Source: Planctomycetota bacterium (GTDB taxonomy: Bacteria > Planctomycetota > Planctomycetia > Pirellulales > Pirellulaceae). Taken from it: DNA of 64,000 nt. Positions 1 through 8,438 of this stretch are shown piece after piece; position 1 is the stretch's first letter; the number at the start of each line of letters is the position of its first letter. Both the position numbers and the translations under genes were made by a program. The DNA is taken from the NCBI GenBank assembly GCA_014238905.1, contig JABAAE010000007.1:20852-84851 (forward strand). The letters run 5' to 3'. Below the pieces are notes generated by a model that searched no databases, was not told the origin of the DNA, and saw nothing but the letters and a program-made list of their open reading frames with translations.

Positions 1-94
1 GCCCAACTCTCTAGCCCAACTCTCTAGCCCAACTCTCTAGCCCAACTCTCTAGCCCAACTCTCTAGCCCAACTCTCTAGCCCAACTCTCTAGCC
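1..94. repeat. 13-bp tandem repeat at window edge
   Basis: Seven perfect head-to-tail copies of GCCCAACTCTCTA fill positions 1-91, followed by three more bases of the unit. The array may continue beyond the left edge. It is downstream of the minus-strand rhodanese gene and has no coding potential that I would trust. Confidence 0.95.
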
Positions 95-249
95 TGTCGA
101 AAACTGCCACGAAAAACGATGCGTTTTTCCGTTGGGAGGTAATCGCCGGCAGCGATCCATCTGAAAATCAAGCTAAGCAGCGATCCAGTTTAATTCGAAT
201 TCCAGCGGATGTAAGACCGTTATCGAAAAGCTTTTTCTACAAGCTCTTT

Positions 250-558
250 TCAATAGGTTGGAACGGATGGATCGATCTCGTGGGACCAAGCCGAAATACC
301 ACCGGACATATTCTGAGCGCAAGGAAAACCATTCTCTCTCAACCACTGCATCACGTGAAAACTCCGACCGCCCACATGGCAATGGACAACAATCCGCTTG
401 TCCCTGTAGTCTGCGTACTCTGCTTCTCGATTAGGAATTTCCCGCATCGGAATCAATCGAGCCTGTTCGATCTTCGCAATTTCATACTCTTGGGGCTCTC
501 GACAATCCAGAAGGAGAAAGGACTCACCCGAATCCAGCAGTTCCTTCACAGCACGCAC
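250..558 (-). CDS. Rhodanese-like domain protein
   Basis: A single rhodanese domain of about 100 residues, the size of the GlpE/PspE class that transfers sulfane sulfur or acts as a redox/sulfur carrier. The active-site loop reads CHVGGRS, so the catalytic Cys is present. The DCREPQEYEIAKI stretch is the usual rhodanese strand-helix before the loop, and GGISAW is the usual C-terminal motif. The start is uncertain. GTG at 558 gives the length quoted, but the frame stays open for about 20 more codons upstream with plausible sequence (FVIENESLPLEIE) and only a rare ATT available as start before an in-frame TGA. It is divergent from the CCA/poly(A) polymerase gene. Confidence 0.88.
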   Translation of the reverse strand: MRAVKELLDSGESFLLLDCREPQEYEIAKIEQARLIPMREIPNREAEYADYRDKRIVVHCHVGGRSFHVMQWLRENGFPCAQNMSGGISAWSHEIDPSVPTY

Positions 559-744
559 CTCTATTTCAAGGGGAAGACTTTCGTTTTCGATGACAAATTC
601 CTTTATTGGTTGACGGGAAATTGATCAGGTGAACTCGACAATGCGAATCAGAATCATCATACTTCCGACAGGCGGGTTGTTTCTAGCGGATAGACAGAGT
701 CAATTCGGTAGAAAAGACGGGGCCTGTTTCGGTAAACCCCACCT

Positions 745-2046
745 TTGCTGCCCAAGGATTCCACGGTGATACCCAACTCCACATCCCAGCGAAATTTCGC
801 AATCGCCGCGGTTGGCAAACTATGCGATGCGGGTTTTGAAGCTCTATGGGCAGGCGGCTGCGTCCGAGATCGATTGTTGGGACAAGAGCCGCAGGACTAT
901 GATGTCGCAACCAATGCTACACCGGACGAAGTCCGAAAAGTCTTTGGAAAACGCAAAACCCTTGCCATTGGAGCTGCCTTTGGAGTGATCGTCGTTTTGG
1001 GAGATCAGCAGGGGCTGCAGATCGACGTCGCCACATTTCGCAGTGATTCACCTTACAGCGACGGTCGGCACCCCGATTCAGTCACCTTCAGTACCGCCGA
1101 GGAAGACGCAAAACGACGAGATTTTACAATCAATGGCATGTTTTTCGACCCACTGAAAGACAAGGTCATCGATTATGTTGGCGGCTCACAAGACATTCAA
1201 AACAGGATGCTACGGGCCATCGGCAACCCCCATGATCGGATTGGTGAAGACAAACTGCGCATGCTGAGAGCAGTACGCTTTGCGGCCATCTACGGCCTAA
1301 CCATCGACGAAAAAACCCTCGATGCGATCCGCGTTCACGCCGGTGAACTTTCGGTGGTCAGTGCTGAACGGATTGCCTCAGAAATCAGGAAAATGCTGGC
1401 TCATCCTCAACGAAAGCAGGCTGTCAATCTTCTGGTTGAAACCGATTTGCTTCAGCAGGTATTCAAATCCGACTCCCTGTTCAACAGTGAGAATTCCACC
1501 GCAACGATCCAGCTAGTCCAAAAATTGCGTACCGAACGATTTGAAACGGCTCTAGCGGCCGTTCTGCTTTCCTTAATGGGTCCAGACCCAACCACACCCA
1601 TTGCCACCAGCGGTCGAGATTTATCCAGCTGGTGTAAACAATGGAAGCTTTCCAATGAGGAATCCAAGCTTGTCGTTTGGCTGCTGGAATCACTGCCCTG
1701 TATCCTGACCGCCAATGATGACGCCTGGCCAGCGATACAACCTGTCTTAATTCACACTGACATCCAGGAATTGCTATCACTGGCCGATGCCGTCACTGCC
1801 CATTGGGACCATTGCGAAAGTGAGGCAATAGAATATTGTCGGCAACAAATCCGGCTCCCGATTGAAACGCTGAATCCCCAACCGCTGGTTTCAGGTACCG
1901 ATCTGTTGTCACTTGGTCTACAACCTGGTCCGTCGTTCAAGGAAATATTGAACACGATACGAGAGCAACAGTTGCTTGGGAAAATCGACACCCAACAGGC
2001 CGCGTTGAAGGTGGCACTTTCACTTGCAGAAAACTACCACCGTTAG
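745..2046 (+). CDS. CCA tRNA nucleotidyltransferase / poly(A) polymerase family
   Basis: Class II nucleotidyltransferase of the tRNA CCA-adding enzyme/poly(A) polymerase family, which adds CCA or A tails to RNA 3' ends. The head domain shows GGCVRD (residues 37-42) and the catalytic acidic pair in DYDVAT (D51, D53). RRDFTINGMFFDP follows near residue 130, where the nucleotide-recognition region begins. The remaining helical body is divergent. The start is either TTG 745 or GTG 766; the GTG gives a shorter leader (MIPNSTSQRNF) and may be the real one. Sequence alone does not separate CCA-adding from poly(A) activity. At 433 residues it is normal for the family. Confidence 0.9.
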   Translation: MLPKDSTVIPNSTSQRNFAIAAVGKLCDAGFEALWAGGCVRDRLLGQEPQDYDVATNATPDEVRKVFGKRKTLAIGAAFGVIVVLGDQQGLQIDVATFRSDSPYSDGRHPDSVTFSTAEEDAKRRDFTINGMFFDPLKDKVIDYVGGSQDIQNRMLRAIGNPHDRIGEDKLRMLRAVRFAAIYGLTIDEKTLDAIRVHAGELSVVSAERIASEIRKMLAHPQRKQAVNLLVETDLLQQVFKSDSLFNSENSTATIQLVQKLRTERFETALAAVLLSLMGPDPTTPIATSGRDLSSWCKQWKLSNEESKLVVWLLESLPCILTANDDAWPAIQPVLIHTDIQELLSLADAVTAHWDHCESEAIEYCRQQIRLPIETLNPQPLVSGTDLLSLGLQPGPSFKEILNTIREQQLLGKIDTQQAALKVALSLAENYHR

Positions 2047-2076
2047 CAGCCCTATTGATGCCGTAAAGACCGTCGA

Positions 2077-3300
2077 TTATCGTGGTTTTTCGGCAGCGAC
2101 GTCTCGCCAAAAAATGGTATCTCGAATGATCTGTCGGAGCGACTCCGATTTGAAATAGTCTTCGATTTTATGACTTTTACCGGCAATACAAGCAACATCC
2201 AATTGCCGGATTTTGCCTCCTCGATCCGGAAATCCGGCGGTGGAGCAGACTCCTGTCCTCCCCAAAGCCTGCGTGCGATTTACAGAAAGTAGACCAAAGA
2301 ATTTCAGCACTCCGTCCTGGGAATTATTCAAAAACGTCACATGGTCGAGATGCTGGTACGCCGCACAGCCAAGCCCACTGTTTGGAAGTGCTGATGCTAC
2401 AAAAACGGCTCGCAGGCTCGGTTTTTGAAAGCGTTGATCCTGCGGCACCGATCGACCGTTGACACAACCCCCACCGCAAAGTGTCAGAGCATTAATAATC
2501 AACCTCGCACCATAGCTATATCCCCCAAGACTGACACGGTTAAAGTCCTGAATTTGATACAAGAAATGCGCAAAGTAGAAAGCATGATGATCACAAATCG
2601 TTGCCTTGGCTTTCACATCCCGTATTTGGCCTCGCACTTCATCGGCTGGCCAGGAGAAAAAGATAAAACGAACAGATGGTGCGTCGGCCGCCTGGTTGAT
2701 CAAAATGTTATAGGTTTGCCAAAAACGCATTTCCGCCTTGTTGAGATCCGCCCGATTTTCATGGGCATAAACAAAGTTAATCAGGTCCGGATTGGATTGA
2801 TGAGCGTTTTTTAAATCGACCATGGTTTTTTGACTGACCTGCCCATCGAGGAATCGATAGATGCACAAATCGAAATCGCCACAACTATTCAGTGGAAGAT
2901 GTCTGGAACTGACCCACCAGAATTCATCTCCAGGCCGAATGATCATCTTGGATTGACAATCCTGAATCCGACCATACTTGTCATTGATTTTTTTTCTGCC
3001 GGGGCGATAGATGAAGTCCGGCGCATATGAATCGCGGTTGAGGCGACTTTTGGCACAGGGACTCAGGTCAGGTTTACTCGCATTACACCCTCTTTGAGGA
3101 GTGGTCCCGGTCAAACTTGCAGAAACCGAAACATCGAGCGACTCCGCTGAGGCCTCCAGATTTTGCAACGCAACCGTGACGGTTGTATCGAATAAAAACA
3201 ATACAACGGTGATGGGCAAACAGAGCCAAAGTCTCGTTAAGAACAAGTAAACAACAGGCATCACATCGCTCAGAATGGTCTCGGCCTCAACAAAATCCAT
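2077..3300 (-). CDS. DUF900-like alpha/beta hydrolase
   Basis: A 407-residue protein with one strongly hydrophobic N-terminal segment (about residues 15-45, signal anchor) followed by an exported alpha/beta-hydrolase-like domain. The stretch FFSWPADE and the nucleophile elbow GGYSYGAR (Ser inside G-Y-S-Y-G) resemble DUF900-type hydrolases. A second Met at residue 14 could be the start. The middle region (about residues 85-150) has several Cys and resembles no family I know. Substrate unknown. It is convergent with the CCA/poly(A) polymerase gene, 30 bases from it. Confidence 0.6.
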   Translation of the reverse strand: MDFVEAETILSDVMPVVYLFLTRLWLCLPITVVLFLFDTTVTVALQNLEASAESLDVSVSASLTGTTPQRGCNASKPDLSPCAKSRLNRDSYAPDFIYRPGRKKINDKYGRIQDCQSKMIIRPGDEFWWVSSRHLPLNSCGDFDLCIYRFLDGQVSQKTMVDLKNAHQSNPDLINFVYAHENRADLNKAEMRFWQTYNILINQAADAPSVRFIFFSWPADEVRGQIRDVKAKATICDHHAFYFAHFLYQIQDFNRVSLGGYSYGARLIINALTLCGGGCVNGRSVPQDQRFQKPSLRAVFVASALPNSGLGCAAYQHLDHVTFLNNSQDGVLKFFGLLSVNRTQALGRTGVCSTAGFPDRGGKIRQLDVACIAGKSHKIEDYFKSESLRQIIRDTIFWRDVAAEKPR

Positions 3301-3517
3301 TCGTCTCGAGGCAGAATCTAGGTTATTCCAATCCGTTCACTGACATTCCATTGATGTATTTCACAATCCATGTTGACTTAAAACAACACCATCGGCAGCC
3401 AGATGAAAAAATGTTTACAAAAAACAACAAATTAATTTGCCAACTCTTTGCCACGGTGTATGGTTTGGCAACCTTCCGAGAATTAGATTTCTTCGAATCC
3501 CACCTGAGATTAGAACA

Positions 3518-3769
3518 ATGAGAAAAGCATTTGCAATTTTAGCGATTGCGTCAGTATTGAGCATGACCGGTTGCGCCAGTCAACCCATCCGAAACTTCTT
3601 CCGCGGCGCTTCATGCCTTTGGTGTGGACCCACCGCGGCGTGTGACACCTGCACAACCAACGGTAGCACCTCGTTTGCACCCGGTTATGATACCTCAGGT
3701 GGAGTGATGCAGGGTGGAGTCGCACCCGAAAACCTGCCTAACCCGGCACAAATCGGACCTGCGAACTAG
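3518..3769 (+). CDS. Small putative lipoprotein
   Basis: An 83-residue protein with a clear lipoprotein signal: MRK n-region, hydrophobic core, and lipobox SMTGC with Cys19. The mature part has paired Cys (SCLWCG, CDTC) and ends in a Gly/Pro/Asn-rich tail. The frame is open further upstream, but ATG 3518 is chosen because it puts the charged n-region right before the hydrophobic core. No domain recognised; small Cys-containing lipoproteins of this kind are common in planctomycetes. Confidence 0.7.
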   Translation: MRKAFAILAIASVLSMTGCASQPIRNFFRGASCLWCGPTAACDTCTTNGSTSFAPGYDTSGGVMQGGVAPENLPNPAQIGPAN

Positions 3770-4167
3770 CGGGTCTGCGAATGAGTGGGCCCTGATATGA
3801 TTTGGGTTCCACGATGAACTGAGTGTCAAACTTCCCGAGGAACGCTGTTCCCCCGGATCATTGACTGCTCTTTTTATTGTATTTCATCTGGGGCCTTATT
3901 GGCGGACAGGGTCAAAACGCCCCGTTGGACGTCAATTCAAGACAATCCAGACCGTAGGATCGATTGACGATTCTGCGGTTTTTTCATGCGCTGCTGTCAT
4001 TGTCGACACCGATCAACGCCCGAATTGTTTTCCAAAATTATTCCGCATTGGCACCGCATGATTTGCCGTCGCTTGGTCTCGAACTAGACTGCAAGGAGAG
4101 CATTATCCGACGCAGCCGTCTTTAGATTTGAATTCGGTAATCCCTGTCCTCACCGGAAACTCCTTCG
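3770..4167. other. Intergenic region, no gene seen
   Basis: 398 bases between the lipoprotein and the transglutaminase-fold gene. One 66-codon frame exists (3861-4061), but it has no ribosome binding site, no recognisable sequence and poor codon structure. No strong hairpin noted. Confidence 0.5.
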
Positions 4168-5154
4168 ATGCCGCTACGACCTCGATTGATCGCCTTCTTT
4201 TTTTTCATGGTTCTGATTTGGGCCAACAAGATCGGATTGACTCAATCCGAACGAGATGAATCTGTCGACAATGGTAAAGGGGTCACCTATGGCGAGGAAA
4301 TCATCGAATTTTGGCAGGTTGGATTAAAAATCAAAGCGATCGGTGGTACCTGTAATGGGTTCTATGCCACCATACCCATTCCTGGTGATTGGGCCGACCA
4401 AGAGGTAAAACTTGTTGATGAAGACTTTTCAACGCATGTGGGAAGAGTCAGCTACCGGGTAATGGACCATGGCGTCCGACAAATGGTGGTCAATATCCCA
4501 CGAGTTCCTCCAGAATCCGAAGCCAGAGCACTGGTGACTTTTGAAGTCCGTACCAAAACAGTGCTGGCTCCCGAGGACCCATCGAGTTTGGTGATTGCCA
4601 AACGATTGGATCGGGCGGTCCGCCCTCATACCAATCCCAGTCCTTATATCAATAGCCGAAGCTCCGCCATCCGCCGCAAGGTGAAGGAACTCGTAGCCGA
4701 CAAGGAAACTGCCTGGGAACAAATCAAGGCCATCTACGATTTTGTGCATGACGACGTCGCCGTGATCAGTGGCAGCAAACTCTCCGGATCTGAAGCGACT
4801 CTTCGCCTCAAAAAGGCAATTGGTGAAGACAAAGTCAATCTCTTTGTCGCGATGTGCCGAGCTCACGGCGTTCCCTGCCGAATCGTCTGGGTCCGTGGAC
4901 ATTTCTATCCGGAATTCTACCTCCAGGACGATGAAAAAATAGGACATTGGTTTCCCTGCGAGGTCATTGGCAACACCGACTTTGGTAGTTACTCCAAACC
5001 ACGACCGATCCTCCAGCGAGGCGATAACATCAAGGTACCGGAAAAAAAGGAACGACAACGTTACGTTCCGGAGTTCCTTCAGGGAAGAAAAAGCAGCGGC
5101 AAACCCCAGATCACGTTCGTCCGTTCGAAGGTCGCGCCGCCCAAAGAAAAATAG
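4168..5154 (+). CDS. Transglutaminase-fold protein, probable non-catalytic paralogue
   Basis: Secreted protein of 328 residues: signal peptide (1-25), a beta-rich N-terminal domain, then a transglutaminase-like domain (about 165-300). It is a paralogue of the protein at 41290-42303: both share an IPIPGDW/IPIDWPE strand, a CRxxGxP segment, GHxYPEF with the expected His (H245), HWFPC and a PILQxGD tail. In the paralogue the active-site motif is KGDCEEL. Here the aligned stretch is AIGEDKV, so the nucleophilic Cys position holds Gly219 or nearby residues. The fold is therefore kept while peptide cross-linking/hydrolysis activity is likely lost. A binding or scaffold role is my inference. Confidence 0.75.
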   Translation: MPLRPRLIAFFFFMVLIWANKIGLTQSERDESVDNGKGVTYGEEIIEFWQVGLKIKAIGGTCNGFYATIPIPGDWADQEVKLVDEDFSTHVGRVSYRVMDHGVRQMVVNIPRVPPESEARALVTFEVRTKTVLAPEDPSSLVIAKRLDRAVRPHTNPSPYINSRSSAIRRKVKELVADKETAWEQIKAIYDFVHDDVAVISGSKLSGSEATLRLKKAIGEDKVNLFVAMCRAHGVPCRIVWVRGHFYPEFYLQDDEKIGHWFPCEVIGNTDFGSYSKPRPILQRGDNIKVPEKKERQRYVPEFLQGRKSSGKPQITFVRSKVAPPKEK

Positions 5155-5435
5155 TCCGCTGGAAACGAATCTCTGTTCAGTCAACACCCAGATTGACGTG
5201 GACAACGGGACCTCCGAAATCCACCAATCTTTCCATACCGGTACATCCAACCTCTTTGTGTGGGAGAGTCTCTGCTGCTGGGCGTTGCCCCTACTCATCC
5301 CTTTTTGAAGCTGGAGCCTTGTGATTTATGCGGTGTTGGTTAGGTTAGTGGATTGAATACCCGATCGGGCGATCGCCCCGAATCAGGAAATATCCATTAC
5401 AACCAATTCATCGACCAACGGGCCTCACCAAAGCG

Positions 5436-6260
5436 ATGCTAGACCTTTTTGACAAGATTGAAGAAACCACCTCTTTTTTAAAAACAAAATGGGACAGGAC
5501 TCCCAAAGCGGGAATCATCCTGGGGACTGGCCTGGGGAGCCTGGTCGAGAAAATTGATGTCCAGGCATCTATTGATTATGAGGAAATTCCTCACTTTCTA
5601 AAATCGACGGCAACGAGCCACCGCGGCCGCCTGGTGTGCGGAGAACTCAATGGCTTACCGATCATGGCCATGGAGGGAAGATTCCACATGTACGAAGGGT
5701 ATTCACTGAAGGATATCACCCTACCGGTTCGAATCATGAATGCCATGGGAGCCGATCTACTGGTGGTTTCCAACGCCTGCGGAGGTATGAATCCCTATTA
5801 CCAATGTGGCGACATCATGGTAATCGAAGACCATATTAACCTGCTGGGCGATAATCCCCTGATCGGCATTAATGATGATCGCCTTGGCCCAAGGTTCCCT
5901 GATATGTGCGAGCCCTATTGTCAAAAGCTGGTCAGTCGATCTCTGGCCGTCGCCCGACAACATGACATTGTTGCCCATCAAGGCGTTTTTGTTGCCGTCG
6001 CAGGCCCGAATCTGGAAACAAGAGCCGAGTACCGTTTTCTGAGAACAATCGGTGCCGACGTCGTCGGGATGTCAACGGTTCCAGAGGTCATTGCTGCGGT
6101 CCATACCGGCATGCGGGTGGTTGGTTTTTCGGTGATTACCGATATGTGTTTGCCAGACGCACTCAAGCCGGCCAACGTAGAGGAAATCATTGCGACCGCT
6201 AATGAAGCCGAGCCTAAATTGACGCAATTGGTACTGGGTGTTTTGGAGCAGGAAAAGTAG
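5436..6260 (+). CDS. Purine nucleoside phosphorylase, Asp-type purine site
   Basis: Trimeric-type PNP (274 residues), which splits purine nucleosides with phosphate into base and pentose-1-phosphate in nucleoside salvage. Visible hallmarks are the phosphate loop GTGLGS (30-35), SHRGRLV, GRFHMYEGY (81-89), NACGGMNP, GPNLET (E194) and GMSTVPEV. It is close to the mammalian enzyme along its length. The residue aligned with human PNP Asn243 is Asp236 (SVITDM in place of SLITNK). Asp at this site occurs in methylthioadenosine phosphorylase and, from human N243D studies, favours 6-aminopurines. It may therefore use adenosine or a methylthio-type substrate. First gene of a tandem pair, 9 bases upstream of the next. 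Confidence 0.9.
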   Translation: MLDLFDKIEETTSFLKTKWDRTPKAGIILGTGLGSLVEKIDVQASIDYEEIPHFLKSTATSHRGRLVCGELNGLPIMAMEGRFHMYEGYSLKDITLPVRIMNAMGADLLVVSNACGGMNPYYQCGDIMVIEDHINLLGDNPLIGINDDRLGPRFPDMCEPYCQKLVSRSLAVARQHDIVAHQGVFVAVAGPNLETRAEYRFLRTIGADVVGMSTVPEVIAAVHTGMRVVGFSVITDMCLPDALKPANVEEIIATANEAEPKLTQLVLGVLEQEK

Positions 6261-6269
6261 ATTCTGCAG

Positions 6270-7151
6270 ATGAATGAAACTCGATGCAGACGATCACACC
6301 GCATTCGGGTGGAAACAGCCCGGAACAGGGTACTTGCTGCTCTGACAGAGCGGCACGATCTCCAAAGTCCTCGTGTCGGAATCATCCTGGGGACCGGAAT
6401 GAGTTTGCTCATCCATCGATTTCGTGATGCGGTCGAGATCCCCTATTCGGAAATTCCGAATTTTGTCCAGCCAACGGTTGCCGGTCATCGCGGCAGCTTG
6501 GTCCTGGGATTTCTGGGGCAGGTCCCCATCGTCGCGATGAACGGTCGCTTTCATTTTTACGAAGGGTACTCAGAAGATGAAATCTGTTTTCCGGTGGACG
6601 TCATGGCCAGCCTGGGCATCAAGCGTTTGATCATTGGGAACGCCTCCGGCGGAGTCAATCCAAAATTCGCCAGCGGAGAGGTCATGGTCATCGAAGATCA
6701 AATCGATCTGCTTTTCCGACCAAGAGAATATTGGAACCCCCGTTGGATCGGAACTGATCATGGTCCATTCAAAACTCCTGTTTACGATCGCAAGATGATT
6801 GAATTCGCTGTGCAGATCGGTCAGTTCGAAAAACTGGTACTGCATCAAGGCGTCTATGCGGCATTAGCCGGACCCAATTACGAAACTCGCTCCGAGTACC
6901 GATTCCTTAGAAAAATCGGGGCTGATACTGTTGGCATGTCCACCATTCCCGAATCTCTGCGCGCAAGAAAACTTCAAATCCCAGTTTGTGGATTATCGAC
7001 CATTACCAACGTTGCCCAGCCGGATTCCCCCCAAACAACGGACCATCAAGCAGTCATGGACGCCGTCAAGCGAGCCGAAAAAACACTGACCGTGCTGGTA
7101 TCTCGACTAGTGGAATACACACCCCACAATGAGTCTGAGCAGCTTTCCTAG
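6270..7151 (+). CDS. Purine nucleoside phosphorylase, Asn-type purine site
   Basis: Second tandem PNP paralogue (293 residues), same trimeric family. Hallmarks: GTGMSLL (41-47), EIPNF, AGHRGSLV, NGRFHFYEGY, NASGGVNP, GPNYET (E205) and GMSTIPES. The purine-binding Asn is kept (N247 in STITNVAQ), as expected for an enzyme using 6-oxopurines such as inosine and guanosine. The N-terminus (MNETRCRRSHR) is extended and basic. Separated from the upstream copy by 9 bases, so surely co-transcribed; the two enzymes differ most in the purine pocket, which suggests division of substrates rather than redundancy. Confidence 0.9.
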   Translation: MNETRCRRSHRIRVETARNRVLAALTERHDLQSPRVGIILGTGMSLLIHRFRDAVEIPYSEIPNFVQPTVAGHRGSLVLGFLGQVPIVAMNGRFHFYEGYSEDEICFPVDVMASLGIKRLIIGNASGGVNPKFASGEVMVIEDQIDLLFRPREYWNPRWIGTDHGPFKTPVYDRKMIEFAVQIGQFEKLVLHQGVYAALAGPNYETRSEYRFLRKIGADTVGMSTIPESLRARKLQIPVCGLSTITNVAQPDSPQTTDHQAVMDAVKRAEKTLTVLVSRLVEYTPHNESEQLS

Positions 7152-7209
7152 CGTCTAAAAGTCCTCCAAGGACTGGACCCTTGCCTCTGGTCGAACTTAT
7201 AATGAGTCG

Positions 7210-7527
7210 GTGAAACAGATCATCGCCATCATCAAGCCATTCTTGGCAGACAAAGTCCTTTCGGAGCTTGAACATGCTCCGCTGGAAGCTTTGCAGGTCC
7301 ACAGTGTCAAGGGATTTGGACGGCAAAAAAACTATCTGGACCAGTATGCAGAATCAGATTACTCCCGTGCGTTTCTGCCGAAGGTAGAAATAAGAATGTG
7401 GGTTGAAGATTCCCGGGTAGAGGAAGTCTTGGCAACGGTCAATCTAGCTGCCAGAACAGGCCGCATTGGGGATGGAAAAATATTCGTGGTTCCGGTCGTT
7501 CGCCATGAATCGTTAATTAATTTTTAA
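7210..7527 (+). CDS. PII-like nitrogen regulatory protein, short C-terminus
   Basis: GlnB/GlnK-like trimeric signalling protein of 105 residues. Seen: MKQIIAIIKPF strand, KGFGRQK, a T-loop with the Tyr that is uridylylated in proteobacterial PII (ESDYSRAFLPK), and the B-loop TGRIGDGKIFVVPV. The C-terminal segment that in PII carries RIRTGE, with Arg residues contacting ATP, is replaced by VVRHESLINF. Ligand binding may therefore differ from canonical PII. GTG start at 7210; an ATG eight bases upstream is out of frame. 58 bases after the PNP pair, so it may be in the same transcript. No ammonium transporter or glutamine synthetase is nearby. Confidence 0.85.
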   Translation: MKQIIAIIKPFLADKVLSELEHAPLEALQVHSVKGFGRQKNYLDQYAESDYSRAFLPKVEIRMWVEDSRVEEVLATVNLAARTGRIGDGKIFVVPVVRHESLINF

Positions 7528-7691
7528 TGGAGCGTGTTTTATCCCATCGCTCGCCTAAATTTATAAGTGTTAAGATTCTCTCAGGCAGGTTAGCCCGAAA
7601 CCTTTTTGGACAGCATCTTCAAGGGGCTTGAGGTTAAGTCGAGACATTCAGTTCGTTTCCGTTTCCACCACACACTCTAATTAACATTACC

Positions 7692-8384
7692 ATGGAAAAA
7701 GAAAAGCTGCTTAACATATTGAAACAAACGCTCGCTGATTATCGATTTTCCAGAGGTGAAAAAAAAACGATCAAAGAGTTTGTACAACACTATTTTTCGA
7801 CACCTCATGATTTGGCAGTGCTTCGCAGTGAGGCATTTGAACTCGCCAGAGAGGAACTGGTGTCTCCCCAGTCCAAGGAAGTGATGGATTGGCTAGAAGA
7901 CGTCCTGAAGGTAATGATCCCGAGCCACGAAGCACTTACGATCGAATCCGAAGCGGTTTTCAGCACCGAGCACAATTGCGTCACCAAGCTACAGGGCCTG
8001 ATTGCCAACACCCGAAAATCACTTGAAATCTGCGTTTTTACAATTACCGATGATCGGATCTCCGATGAAATCATGGCAGCTGCCCGTCGTCGTGTCAAAG
8101 TTCGAATCATCTCCGATGACGAAAAGGCGCATGACTCAGGTTCTGACATTTACCGTTTGAAATCCTTTGGGATTCCTGTCCGAACCGACCGAAATCCCAA
8201 TCACATGCATCACAAGTTTGCCCTTTTCGATAGCCAGCGATTGCTCAATGGGAGCTACAACTGGACCCGCAGCGCCGCAAATCACAACGAGGAAAACTTC
8301 GTCATTTGCAATGACCCCAAGCTAACCTCATCATTCACGGCGCATTTTGAAGAACTATGGGAAAAATTTCATGAGTGCCGCTAA
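7692..8384 (+). CDS. PLD-like protein with a single HKD motif
   Basis: A 230-residue cytoplasmic protein. Residues 1-75 are helical and charged. Residues 85-230 form a phospholipase D-like domain with one HxKxxxxD motif (H173, K175, D180) followed by NGSYNWT, and a typical NHNEENF strand. One-motif members of the superfamily (Nuc endonucleases, mitochondrial cardiolipin hydrolase type) act as homodimers with one HKD from each chain. The substrate could be nucleic acid or phospholipid. The helical N-terminal part is not a signal peptide. Convergent with the sigma-54 activator gene. Confidence 0.8.
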   Translation: MEKEKLLNILKQTLADYRFSRGEKKTIKEFVQHYFSTPHDLAVLRSEAFELAREELVSPQSKEVMDWLEDVLKVMIPSHEALTIESEAVFSTEHNCVTKLQGLIANTRKSLEICVFTITDDRISDEIMAAARRRVKVRIISDDEKAHDSGSDIYRLKSFGIPVRTDRNPNHMHHKFALFDSQRLLNGSYNWTRSAANHNEENFVICNDPKLTSSFTAHFEELWEKFHECR

Positions 8385-8438
8385 CAGGAATGTTGCGCGG
8401 GATTTGGGAATGACGGGACTCGTCTTTGGAAAAACGCC

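Noticed and set aside
1..94. CRISPR array interpretation of the left-edge repeat
   Set aside because: Units are 13 bp and directly adjacent with no spacers.
3861..4061. 66-codon + frame between the lipoprotein and transglutaminase-fold genes
   Set aside because: No ribosome binding site, no recognisable sequence, and composition unlike the neighbouring genes.
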